From Gloeobacterales cyanobacterium ES-bin-313 (GTDB lineage: Bacteria > Cyanobacteriota > Cyanobacteriia > Gloeobacterales > Gloeobacteraceae): a stretch of DNA of 34,064 bases. The stretch lies in the NCBI GenBank assembly GCA_014379585.1, contig JACMLN010000050.1:1-34064 (forward strand). Direction: 5' to 3'. Each line of letters opens with the position of its first letter. The first letter of the stretch is position 1. The position numbers were made by a program, and so were the translations under genes. Below the pieces are notes generated by a model that saw only the letters and a program-made list of their open reading frames with translations, searched no databases and was not told the origin of the DNA. Of the stretch, positions 18,180-25,987 are shown piece by piece.

Positions 18180-18270
18180 TGGGGACTGAGCCTCCTCTGT
18201 CTATCGAAGTCCAAAGCGTCGATTCTAGGTGTTCTAAGGTGATCTGCGAAGCCTGGAGGAAAAAATGTAA

Positions 18271-18301
18271 TTTACGGGTGCAGAGTGGTCTCCGTTACAA
18301 T
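18271..18301 (+). promoter_or_regulatory. Weak candidate promoter of the Ppx/GppA gene
   Basis: TTTACG (18271-18276) and TACAAT (18296-18301) are 19 nt apart. Initiation about 7 nt later would exclude the upstream GTG (18285) and favour the ATG at 18327 as start. The long spacer makes this only suggestive. Confidence 0.25.
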
Positions 18302-18326
18302 TTGGGTGTCCCCTGCACTGACAACT

Positions 18327-19964
18327 ATGCCTGATCCTGAAGTGGCAAAAACCTTAGCTGCCATCGATATTGGCACCAACTCCATTCATATGGTGATCGT
18401 GCAGTTGCAAGCAGACTTGCCGAGCTATACGATTGTCGCCCGCGAAAAGTATATGGTTCGCCTCGGTGAGTACTGCCAAAGCACAGGCTGGTTAACGCCC
18501 CAGGCCATGGTGCGCGCCTTAGAGGCGCTGACTCGTTGCAAGACATTGGCGGTCGCCTTTGCGGTGGATGAGATCATCGCTGTTGCCACCAGTGCTGTAC
18601 GCGAAGCACCGAATGGGCCAGAGTTTCTCCACCAAGTTGAAAGGGTCGTCGGCCTCCACGTCGATCTGATCTCGGGGCCAGAGGAGGCGCGGCGCATCTA
18701 CTTAGGTGTGCTCTCCGCAGTTGCTTTTGAGGGACGCTCAAAAGTGGTAATCGACATCGGTGGTGGTTCCACAGAGATTGTCCTCGGCAATGGCCACGAA
18801 CCGAAATATTTGACCAGTGTGAAGGCAGGGGCAGTGCGCCTCACCGAAGAACTCGTCAAAAGCGATCCAGTTTCGACCCGCGACTTCGCCAATCTGCGCA
18901 ATCAGGTGCGCTGCCTCTTGGAGCCAGCCATCGAGCAATTAAAACTGAGCGGCAGTTTTGAGCAGTTGATCGGTACAAGTGGCACGATTACGACCCTCGC
19001 CGAAATTGACGCCCGTTCTACAGGACTCTCCCCCACCAGCCTCCAAGGTCATGAACTCAGCCTTGCCAGTGTGCAACGGATCTTGCAGCAATTGCGTGGC
19101 ATGAGTCTCGAAGAACGCCGCCGCCTACCAGGGATTTCTGAACGGCGGGCGGACATTATTGTGGCGGGAGCGACAATTCTCCAGGAGGCAATGATTCTCC
19201 TGGGTGTTCACAGCTTGACGGTCTGTGAAGCGGCGCTTCGGGAAGGTCTGATCGTCGATTGGATGCTCAGTCGGGGGCTGATCGCGGATCGCCTGCGCTA
19301 TCAGGGTTCTGTGCGCACTCGCAGTGTTCAACGCCTTGCAGAGAAATATCACATCGATATGGCGCATAGCGAACAGGTAACGCGTCTTGCATTGAGCCTT
19401 TTTGATCAGACCCGTGGCACGTTACATCGCTGGTCTACCGTGGATCGCGAACTGCTTTGGGCAGCTGCGACGCTCCATAACTGTGGACACTTCGTCAACC
19501 ACTCCAGCCACCATAAACACTCCTACTATTTGATCCGAAACGGTGGTCTCCTTGGTTTTACGGAAGAGGAAATCGAAGTGATCGCCAACATTGCCCGCTA
19601 CCACCGCAAGAGCACCCCGAAGCGGAAGCATCTTCCCTTTCAACAGATGTCCAAAGACCACAAGCGTCTCGTGCGCAATCTCAGCATCTTTTTGCGCCTC
19701 GCCTCTGCCCTTGACCGCCGCCATAAGGGTGTTGTGGAAGCGGTGCGCTGCGTCATCCAATCCCGCATCGTCCAACTCTTCGTGCAACCAAAGGATCCCT
19801 CTGACACCTGTGAGATCGAGATCTGGAACGCCGAGTTCAAAAAAGCCGAATTTGAAGAGATGTTCGCCTACGGCTTACAGATTTTTCTCGACCCAATCAT
19901 CCCTGAAACCCTGGAACACCTAGAAATTCCTACCCCTCCAGAGTTGACCACTTCGACTTTGTGA
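18327..19964 (+). CDS. ppx: Ppx/GppA-family exopolyphosphatase / pppGpp phosphohydrolase
   Basis: 545 residues from ATG 18327. An in-frame GTG 14 codons earlier is possible but adds no conserved sequence. The ASKHA ATPase-like core is plain: AAIDIGTNSIHMVI near the N-terminus, then ATSAVREAPNG, SGPEEARRIYLGV, VIDIGGGSTEIVLG and GTSGTITTLAEI. The C-terminal part is the helical HD-like domain typical of long Ppx proteins (LLWAAATLHNCGHFVNHSSHHKHSYYLI). The enzyme removes terminal phosphate from polyphosphate or from pppGpp, so it connects to phosphate storage and the stringent response; sequence does not separate the two. It follows the sigma-SPOR gene by 147 bp. Confidence 0.9.
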   Translation: MPDPEVAKTLAAIDIGTNSIHMVIVQLQADLPSYTIVAREKYMVRLGEYCQSTGWLTPQAMVRALEALTRCKTLAVAFAVDEIIAVATSAVREAPNGPEFLHQVERVVGLHVDLISGPEEARRIYLGVLSAVAFEGRSKVVIDIGGGSTEIVLGNGHEPKYLTSVKAGAVRLTEELVKSDPVSTRDFANLRNQVRCLLEPAIEQLKLSGSFEQLIGTSGTITTLAEIDARSTGLSPTSLQGHELSLASVQRILQQLRGMSLEERRRLPGISERRADIIVAGATILQEAMILLGVHSLTVCEAALREGLIVDWMLSRGLIADRLRYQGSVRTRSVQRLAEKYHIDMAHSEQVTRLALSLFDQTRGTLHRWSTVDRELLWAAATLHNCGHFVNHSSHHKHSYYLIRNGGLLGFTEEEIEVIANIARYHRKSTPKRKHLPFQQMSKDHKRLVRNLSIFLRLASALDRRHKGVVEAVRCVIQSRIVQLFVQPKDPSDTCEIEIWNAEFKKAEFEEMFAYGLQIFLDPIIPETLEHLEIPTPPELTTSTL

Positions 19965-20020
19965 AGATTCTGCGAAGTGCCTGGGTATACTAAGCTCCAC
20001 AGTTTGCGGATGGGCATGTG

Positions 20021-20758
20021 ATGGTGAATCAGACCGTCGTCAATTTTCCAGGAACCGAGGCCGTTTACTCGCCTCAAGCCGAACTCATTGGCCTGCGAAA
20101 TGCGCTCCAGGAGCGAGATGCCCTGATTCGCCAGTTAGTCAGCGAGCTGGTTAAAGTCAACCAGCAAAATCGGACATTGAATGCACAAGTTTCGCTTTCT
20201 ACTTCACAAGAAGCTGCTCACGATCAAATTGGTGCCCTTCAAGCCCAGAATGCCTATCTAGAAGGGAATATTCACGACCTCGAAAAGCAGCTTGAGGCAG
20301 CCCGGATCAGCTTTGAAGAGCACAGAGCTGCTTTACAGAGCGAAAATCAGTACCTCAAGGCAAATATTCATCAACTCGAAACCCAAGTCAAAGGTAGTCG
20401 CGAGGAAATCGATGCCCGCGAGGCTGGACTACGTGCCCTTTTAGGCAAGATCCAAACCCTGAGCGACAACAATCGCCAGCTTGAACATCACTTGAATGAA
20501 GTACCCGAACTCTATCGCCGCAAGTTCACAGAGCGGATGAATCCGGTTGCGGAGAAGATCCAGGGTATTCAGTCCGAAAACTATCGTCTGCAACTCGAAA
20601 TGCAGGGCATGGCTCAGAAACTTTTGGCGGTCCAAGAAGTGCTCGGTAAACCGATGCTGCCAGCGCCAGCACCGGAAGAACCCCAGCAGACAGCTGGACT
20701 ATTGGCCGATCTTTTTGGTGAAATGGAGACGTCATCCCCATCGGTCTTGAGCCATTGA
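20021..20758 (+). CDS. Long coiled-coil protein of unknown function
   Basis: 245 residues from ATG 20021 (a GTG one codon earlier is possible). Nearly the whole chain from residue 25 to 205 is heptad-patterned helix. It includes two similar units, LQAQNAYLEGNIHDLEKQLEAA and LQSENQYLKANIHQLETQVKG, so part of it is an internal repeat. A Pro/Ala-rich hinge and the short tail GLLADLFGEME end the protein; a similar short acidic amphipathic tail is often a docking peptide. No membrane segment or enzyme motif is seen. Its stop overlaps the TTG start of the next gene, so the two are translationally coupled and probably work together. Confidence 0.6.
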   Translation: MVNQTVVNFPGTEAVYSPQAELIGLRNALQERDALIRQLVSELVKVNQQNRTLNAQVSLSTSQEAAHDQIGALQAQNAYLEGNIHDLEKQLEAARISFEEHRAALQSENQYLKANIHQLETQVKGSREEIDAREAGLRALLGKIQTLSDNNRQLEHHLNEVPELYRRKFTERMNPVAEKIQGIQSENYRLQLEMQGMAQKLLAVQEVLGKPMLPAPAPEEPQQTAGLLADLFGEMETSSPSVLSH

Positions 20759-21492
20759 CCTTGCCGACCATCTGGGCCATTGGTCCAACGTTGCTCTCAA
20801 AAATCCTCGCAGATAGTTACATCTCCTGGGGTGGTGCTGCCGCCTGCTTCGAAACCTTGCCTGAGCACATGCCCCTGCCAGACGAGGTTTTTTGGCTGAG
20901 TGTCCCCCCGGAAGGCTTTTCGGATAGCCCCCAAGATCTAGCGACGACTTCCCTAGATCTGCCGATTGCGCTTAAAGAGAGTCAGGCTACACGGCTTACC
21001 TTGCCCCTTGTGGTGACAGCGCGGGGCATTCTCTACGGCGAAGCGATCGGCCAGCGTGGTGCGATTGCTTGGCAGCCTGAACCCCTCAGCGATCCCCAAC
21101 GCCAGCTACTCTACAAGGCTGCTCGGAAAATCGTTGGTTCAACAGTAAAACCTGGAGTCACACTGCTACATTTCGCTGTTTCTCCGGAAGCACTGCTATT
21201 TAAAAGTCTGAGTCCTTTTCCCGACGAATCTGCCCTGGTGACACTGAATAGTCAACAGCCGGATCTCTTCACCTGCCATTGGCGCTGTGTCCTCGGTCTT
21301 CCCATTATTGATCTTCAGGTGCGTCGCCCCTCAGCCGCATACTTCCAGCCTTCGGTGCCTCTGTCTGCTCAGGTACGCCAAGCTGCTTTGCTCGAAGCGG
21401 ATGCCAGCCTCCAACTTTCTGGGCATCTTTTGCAGGTTCAAGCCGCTTCTTTGTGTACGGCGCAGGAAATTTTGCACAGAATTGTCGATTAA
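20755..21492 (+). CDS. Hypothetical protein coupled to the coiled-coil gene
   Basis: 245 residues starting at TTG 20755, in a TTGA overlap with the stop of the coiled-coil gene; no ATG exists near the N-terminus. The frame stays open with normal composition for this genome. I do not recognise the family. Visible features are a hydrophobic first helix (PTIWAIGPTLLSKILA), a central beta-rich part (RLTLPLVVTARGILYGEAIG) and an alpha-helical end. No membrane span, signal peptide or known catalytic motif is evident. Translational coupling suggests a complex with the coiled-coil protein. The rare start codon would keep its level below that of its partner. Confidence 0.55.
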   Translation: MTLPTIWAIGPTLLSKILADSYISWGGAAACFETLPEHMPLPDEVFWLSVPPEGFSDSPQDLATTSLDLPIALKESQATRLTLPLVVTARGILYGEAIGQRGAIAWQPEPLSDPQRQLLYKAARKIVGSTVKPGVTLLHFAVSPEALLFKSLSPFPDESALVTLNSQQPDLFTCHWRCVLGLPIIDLQVRRPSAAYFQPSVPLSAQVRQAALLEADASLQLSGHLLQVQAASLCTAQEILHRIVD

Positions 21493-21567
21493 GTGGTGTT
21501 CACGAAAGCCTGTAATCTACGATTAAGGAGTAGTGAACGATATTGGAAATATTCTGGCGGTGCAGTC

Positions 21568-21759
21568 ATGACAGGGAGCAGCGATCATTACCAGAAGCGA
21601 CTTGACCAATTTATGCGTTTGACAGCTGATTTGCATATCTCCCAAGTGAAGACAGACGCGCAGATCAATCAATTGGGAATCAACGTTGACCGTATTACTG
21701 ATGCCATGAGTGATCTGCGAGAAAAGCTTTCAAAGATGTTTCCAGAAAGTGAGGATTAG
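21568..21759 (+). CDS. Small helical hypothetical protein
   Basis: 63 residues from ATG 21568. The longer frame from 21493 begins directly after the previous stop and adds a low-complexity stretch without support. The chain is almost wholly amphipathic helix (YQKRLDQFMRLTADLHISQVKTDAQINQLGINVDRIT), suggesting a small coiled-coil partner like the two genes before it. The ribosome site is weak. It ends 5 nt before the stop codon of the convergent reverse transcriptase, leaving no room for a terminator. Confidence 0.5.
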   Translation: MTGSSDHYQKRLDQFMRLTADLHISQVKTDAQINQLGINVDRITDAMSDLREKLSKMFPESED

Positions 21760-21764
21760 CTGAA

Positions 21765-23165
21765 TCAACCGTGCAAACTACGCAAGTGTCTTACTTTTTG
21801 ACGCAAGGGCAAGCCTCGTTCAGGATCGACCATATAGACAAAATTAGCGAATCCTTGCATGGCGGCAAAGAGGTTCGGCGCTCCTTCCCAATGTTTACCA
21901 GAAGGACCATCCCGCTCGATCTGAAAGAGCAGCGCACGAAAACGGCGCAGGGTTTTGCGGCAGACAGAGAGCTTATTATTGACGACAATGCCAGTCACTT
22001 CCTGCTGAGATCCACCGCGCAAGATCCGGGTTTTCGCTTCGTTGATCACAAACCCTTCGTGGGTGACGATGGACTCAATGCGGCGCAGCAGAGTGCAAAT
22101 GTGGCGTAGGTTCTCCCCGGAAGCAGAGAACGTCAGGTCGTCGGCGTAGCGCGTGTATTGAGAGCCCAGAGCTGTGGCCATCGCTGTCAGTCGGCGGTCA
22201 AAGCGGCGACAGAGCAAGTTGGTAATCGCGGGACTCGTCGGCGCGCCTTGGGGCAAGTGGCGGGTGCCTTGAGAAACATAGTAGGTGGTCTGGTCGAGAC
22301 TGAGCGCGGCTACCTCCGGCTCCGTACAGAGTAGACCAAAGATCGTCGCTGCTGCTTCGGAGTAGCCCAGGGCACGGAAAAGCCCTTTGACCCGCTTATA
22401 CGTAATCGTTGGAAAAAAGTTTTTGAGGTCGAGATTGACGACCACATCTGCACCGACGTGGGGACGGGCATTGGTGACGATGGAATGTCCCGTGCGAAAC
22501 CCATGGGCGGCTTCGTGAAGGGGAATATTGGTGAGCAGATTCGCCAAGAGCCAGTGCTGGATGTGTTTGAGTCGGGGCAGCGGTGCTGAAATCAGCCGTT
22601 CACCCCCCGACTTCTTAGGAATCGTGAAGCGAATATAATGAGAAACTTTTGAAGTACGCCGCGAAAAAGCGAGAAAACGTAATTGCCCAACACTGATTCC
22701 CATGGCAGACGCGATCTGCTCGGCACTGCCTAGGGCAGGCAATCCATAGCTCGCCAGCCGTTCATGGTCGCATTCAGTGGCACTCAGCCCCCCAGAGACG
22801 CCCTCGCCCAAGTAGAGAATTTCGTGCTGCTTGCGTTGCTCCCACACCTGAGCACGGGCAATGCGTTCTTGCTCCCGCCGCTCTTTGTTTTGTTGTTGTT
22901 TTTGACGAGATTCCTGGAGGCGAAGCTTCCGGGCAGCCTTGCGCAAGTGTTCTTCATTGTTGAGCTTCCGGCTTTCGGAGCGCAAAGCTTCAAGTTCTCG
23001 CTGTAACTCCCCTTGACGACGGATCTCTTCGGCGGGATCTTCGGGAAGGGTGCCCTGACGCGGCCAAAAACCAAGGCGGATCATCTCTTCAAGAATGAAT
23101 TCGTCCTTTGAGGTTTGACGAATCCGGTCGTAGAGTTCTTGGCGGGTGCGGGGCTGCTCGGTCAT
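21765..23165 (-). CDS. Retron-type reverse transcriptase with charged N-terminal extension
   Basis: 466 residues. The N-terminal 120 residues start with ELYDRIRQTSKDEFILEEMI...GFWP and continue as a very charged (E/R/K/Q) helix. The RT domain follows: RFTIPKKSGGERLISAP (179-195), HGFRTGHSIVTNA (221-233), catalytic NLDLKNFFPT (244-253), LPQGAPTSPAITN (304-316) and YADD (340-343). GFVINEAKTR (371-380) and VTGIVVN (390-396) complete it. QGAPTSP, the NAxxH-like region replaced by GHSIVTNA, and a VTG motif after YADD are marks of retron RTs rather than group II intron or DGR RTs; no maturase or endonuclease domain follows. It would copy the msd part of the adjacent ncRNA into msDNA. The ncRNA ends 18 nt before its start codon. 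Confidence 0.92.
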   Translation of the reverse strand: MTEQPRTRQELYDRIRQTSKDEFILEEMIRLGFWPRQGTLPEDPAEEIRRQGELQRELEALRSESRKLNNEEHLRKAARKLRLQESRQKQQQNKERREQERIARAQVWEQRKQHEILYLGEGVSGGLSATECDHERLASYGLPALGSAEQIASAMGISVGQLRFLAFSRRTSKVSHYIRFTIPKKSGGERLISAPLPRLKHIQHWLLANLLTNIPLHEAAHGFRTGHSIVTNARPHVGADVVVNLDLKNFFPTITYKRVKGLFRALGYSEAAATIFGLLCTEPEVAALSLDQTTYYVSQGTRHLPQGAPTSPAITNLLCRRFDRRLTAMATALGSQYTRYADDLTFSASGENLRHICTLLRRIESIVTHEGFVINEAKTRILRGGSQQEVTGIVVNNKLSVCRKTLRRFRALLFQIERDGPSGKHWEGAPNLFAAMQGFANFVYMVDPERGLPLRQKVRHLRSLHG

Positions 23166-23183
23166 GATCTGAAAAAAATAAAA

Positions 23184-23419
23184 TGTACAGCTTCGAAAGA
23201 GTGTTCCTTCGTAAACAACTCAGGACTGGGTTGCTCAACTCAAGCGGACTGCGGGTAGTAGTGCTCATTCGCAAGGCGCTTGCCCCACCGGAATAGCACT
23301 ACTACCCGCTTAGGCCGCAACGTCAAGAGCGAACCAGTGATGCATGGCTTGGACTCAGCGCAAGGATGGCGATCCACCATCCGGGTTGCAAGGTCATGGC
23401 ACCCTTTCGTTGCTGTACA
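23184..23419 (-). ncRNA. Candidate retron msr-msd RNA
   Basis: The 434-bp gap before the RT gene has the full layout of a retron ncRNA, read 5' to 3' on minus. a1 (23419-23400) is TGTACAGCAACGAAAGGGTG. a2 (23203-23184) is its near reverse complement: 8 bp, a 2-nt mismatch, 6 bp, one G-U, then 3 bp. After a1 come an msr hairpin with a perfect GGATGG/CCATCC stem (23364-23382) and a shorter CTTG/CAAG one. Then follows the msd hairpin at 23251-23309. The total of 236 nt is in the known range. The branching guanosine could not be fixed with confidence. This is all seen in sequence; production of msDNA is inferred. Confidence 0.82.
23251..23309 (-). repeat. msd long hairpin (inverted repeat)
   Basis: GCGGGTAGTAGTGCT (23251-23265) and AGCACTACTACCCGC (23295-23309) form a perfect 15-bp stem. 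Inside are ATTC/GAAT (4 bp, after one unpaired base), a 7-nt one-sided bulge, and a GCAAG/CTTGC stem with a 3-nt loop. Outside, GCGG and CCGC (23244-23247 with 23315-23318) can extend it. This is the part expected to become the single-stranded DNA hairpin. Confidence 0.85.
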
Positions 23420-23426
23420 TCAGTTG

Positions 23427-23432
23427 ATAATA
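23427..23432 (-). promoter_or_regulatory. Candidate -10 box of the retron RNA
   Basis: TATTAT on the minus strand lies 7 nt before the first base of a1, so a transcript starting at normal distance begins at the a1 TGTACAGC. No clear -35 box was found. An ATATGG/CCATAT inverted repeat (23485-23504) lies farther upstream and could end the glycosidase transcript or bind a regulator. Confidence 0.45.
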
Positions 23433-23599
23433 CCGCCTGTAGCTGAAGGTTTATCACCTACGGGGAGGGCGGCGCGTACTCTGTATATGGACAAAATACC
23501 ATATCTCCCTGGTGATGGCAAGCTCTGGTCTCGGTAAAAAGTGGATTGCTGCTTTTGCGGTTCCTCTAATAGCTTGGGACAGTGGCATCAGACAACTCG

Positions 23600-25639
23600 T
23601 TATCTTTCTTGAATTGTTAGCAAATTGGGATAATCCGTCGCACTAACCACCACTGTGAGTGAAGTGCTTGTTCGCCCAGTCACCGTCAACGCAATTGTTT
23701 GATTGGTGATCGGATCGTAGGCACTGAGTCGTGCGCCTAGCCCATTGACACCACCAATTGTCAAAGTGAAATTTTCAGGCGGCAGGTTGGTCATCACATC
23801 CCGCGTCATCACATAGTAAGGAATGACAAAGCGCTTCGCATTGACTTGAAAGGGCAAGAAAGCAAAGACATCGCGGTCATAAAGGTTCGGGTGCGCTGCG
23901 GTACCATCTCCAGCAAATTGGTAATGGTTGTGGGTATCTGTGATCGCGTTGAGCGTCAAACTCCGGGTGTTGCCAACCACCAGGGTTGTGTCGAGTCCTG
24001 ACGTAAATTTGCTGACCATCCGACTTGTGGCGGCAAGTGCTGGCGAGGTGTAAGCGGTGTCGTCGCTTGGGTAGATGGTATTCGTACTGGCGTATTGCAA
24101 GAAGTTATCTTGGATCGTGCCGATGGATAAATCTCCGCCAACGGCTCCGAACAGATCGACTTGTTCCACACCTTTGTTGAGATAAAAAGCGAAGTATCGC
24201 AAGGTGTTCTTGGCTTTGAACGCTAGAGCCTGACTGATGTTAGTTATGCCGTTTTCGGAAGGGGAAATATTGACTTCTGTAATCCACGTCCAGCAAGGAA
24301 TTACTTGACCATTCACAATACGGGCGTAGCGTCCATGTTGTGCTCCATACACACTATTTGTGGTCGGAGTCATCTCCCGAGTCATCGTCTCTGTTTGGAT
24401 CCCTGTGGCGAAATATTCCGGGAAAAGACTTGTGTAAGCTGGCCCAAAGGATCCGTCTACCTGGCCAAGGGCGTTGAGAGGTGTTGCACCATATCCAGCA
24501 AGTAGGTTGCCTTCGTCAGGCGCACCATTGATGTTGTAGGATGCCCGTCCAGTATATGGGTGTTTACCAATTGCCCGAATGGCTGGTTGCTCAAATGCAG
24601 AGTAAGGCCAAGGAATAGTATTTGCTAAACCATCACCAAACTTGACTCCAGGAAACTCGCTTGGATGAGCCGTGACGTAGTTGCCTGTTTCAGTCTGCAA
24701 AGTGTACCAAATCGTCTCATCGCTGTAGGAAGCGGTATTTGGGTACAAGGGCGTTGCATAGTAGTGGTTGATGTAGAGGAATTCCGAACCAAACGAAAGT
24801 TCATTCCAAACCTCCATATCGAATCCCTTGTCAGTCTGATTGGTTGTGGTGCCTAATTGCGTGGAAACAAATTGTGCTACGGTCGAGACATACTTATTCC
24901 AACCCGCCATAGTTTCGTTGAAATCAGCGGTTCCGGGAGGGCTAAAGGGGCGGTACTTTAGCGTACTGATTTGAAGGCTCGTCCCCGCTGCAATTGTCTG
25001 AGGAAGAGGTTTTGAAAGTGTGACGGTGTTGCCAGCAATGTTCGTAATCAAGATTTCAGCCGCCCAATAACCTGAAAGATTGGAAAGGCCACTTCTACCA
25101 ACAATCAGATTATTTGTATCCTGAAGGGTAAGCGTCGTTGTTCCTGCTGGAGCATTCTGAGTCGTCACTTTAGTGATGCTGACTTGCGGGGTTGGACCAC
25201 CATGATTGGCATTGAGCAAGATGAGCGGGCGAACCCCGTACTGTTTGCAGGCAAGCAGCAATTTCTGAAAGTAAGGAGCGCTATAGGCAAGCAACTGGCT
25301 TTCGTTGCTGTAATCAATATTGTTCCAACCAATCTCGATTCGGGCGTGGCGAATTCCATGTTTTGCCAACATCTGAATCAGCAGCGCAGGATCGGCAGAG
25401 TTGTCAAAGGTAAGGTTGAGGTTCACACCCATACCATTGACCAAAACAGTAGCGGGCATTGTTTCTAGATACGATCTCCAGGGCTGGAGCCAGTGGGAGC
25501 GATAACCAAAGTCAAAGAAGTAAGTAGGACTTGTATAAACAGGTTGAGTTGTTTGTCCAAAGCTAGCAGTGGGGAGCAAGAGCGTACTTGCTAAAGCAAT
25601 GCCAGACAGTAATTTTGTGATCCTACGAATGCAACGCAC
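23600..25639 (-). CDS. Exported glycoside hydrolase-like protein (clan GH-A type fold)
   Basis: 679 residues from GTG 25639, with GGGAG 6 nt upstream. A signal peptide (about 1-29, ending ASFGQ) targets it outside the cytoplasm. The chain looks like a (beta/alpha)8 barrel with a C-terminal beta domain. Barrel signs are HARIEIGWNNIDY, RPLILLNANHGG, the acid/base candidate E280 in MEVWNE and the nucleophile candidate E455 in TWITEVNISPSE, as in GH39/GH5-like enzymes. A beta-rich insert (about 150-226, TTLTLQDTNNLIVG...) interrupts the barrel between early strands. The substrate is unknown. It sits between the SWIM gene and the retron on the same strand, with its own 348-bp A/T-rich upstream region. 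It could be an insertion in the retron locus rather than a part of it. Confidence 0.7.
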   Translation of the reverse strand: MRCIRRITKLLSGIALASTLLLPTASFGQTTQPVYTSPTYFFDFGYRSHWLQPWRSYLETMPATVLVNGMGVNLNLTFDNSADPALLIQMLAKHGIRHARIEIGWNNIDYSNESQLLAYSAPYFQKLLLACKQYGVRPLILLNANHGGPTPQVSITKVTTQNAPAGTTTLTLQDTNNLIVGRSGLSNLSGYWAAEILITNIAGNTVTLSKPLPQTIAAGTSLQISTLKYRPFSPPGTADFNETMAGWNKYVSTVAQFVSTQLGTTTNQTDKGFDMEVWNELSFGSEFLYINHYYATPLYPNTASYSDETIWYTLQTETGNYVTAHPSEFPGVKFGDGLANTIPWPYSAFEQPAIRAIGKHPYTGRASYNINGAPDEGNLLAGYGATPLNALGQVDGSFGPAYTSLFPEYFATGIQTETMTREMTPTTNSVYGAQHGRYARIVNGQVIPCWTWITEVNISPSENGITNISQALAFKAKNTLRYFAFYLNKGVEQVDLFGAVGGDLSIGTIQDNFLQYASTNTIYPSDDTAYTSPALAATSRMVSKFTSGLDTTLVVGNTRSLTLNAITDTHNHYQFAGDGTAAHPNLYDRDVFAFLPFQVNAKRFVIPYYVMTRDVMTNLPPENFTLTIGGVNGLGARLSAYDPITNQTIALTVTGRTSTSLTVVVSATDYPNLLTIQER

Positions 25640-25987
25640 TTTATTCTCCCAATCGATTTAAGTTCTCTTTACCTAACTCATTTTTCCAAAAATACATCTT
25701 CTTCCTTTCGGTAAATCTGCTTAATACTGATCAAAATGCAGATGAGTCGTTAGTTTTTCTTCTTGATTCTGTACACCTTTTTTTCAATGCAGCATTTTTC
25801 TGGGATGCTTATCGTTCCTGTTATACAAGAAACTCAAAGCCACATAAATTGCGCAAAACAATATGCTAATCGCATAAATATACGAACTCACCTCGCGTGT
25901 AAATACTGAGTATAGCAACTAACTGTCTTAAAGTGGCTGCAAAAAAAGTAAATTTAAATTTCCTGAGAACAGTGAAATAGATAAACA
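25640..25987. other. A/T-rich intergenic region upstream of the glycosidase gene
   Basis: 348 bp, clearly more A/T-rich than the rest of the window, between the SWIM stop codon and the glycosidase GTG. It holds the glycosidase ribosome site (GGGAG) and several A/T-rich -10-like hexamers (for example TATAAC on minus). I could assign no specific promoter and found no repeat, hairpin terminator or convincing small gene. Its composition differs from the operon upstream, which fits a junction between DNA of different origin. Confidence 0.5.

Noticed and set aside
21765-23165. Group II intron maturase or diversity-generating retroelement RT
   Set aside because: There is no maturase or HNH domain, no intron RNA structure or template/variable repeat pair, and the motifs QGAPTSP, YADD and VTG are those of retrons.
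23251-23309. Reading the 15-bp inverted repeat as a plain transcription terminator of the upstream glycosidase
   Set aside because: It is 290 bp past that stop codon, has no T-tract, and sits between a matched a1/a2 pair directly before a retron RT, which fits msd much better.
23280-23537. Plus-strand open frame (85 codons) across the retron RNA
   Set aside because: It lies in a structured noncoding region, has no ribosome site, and its sequence is explained by the msd and msr inverted repeats.
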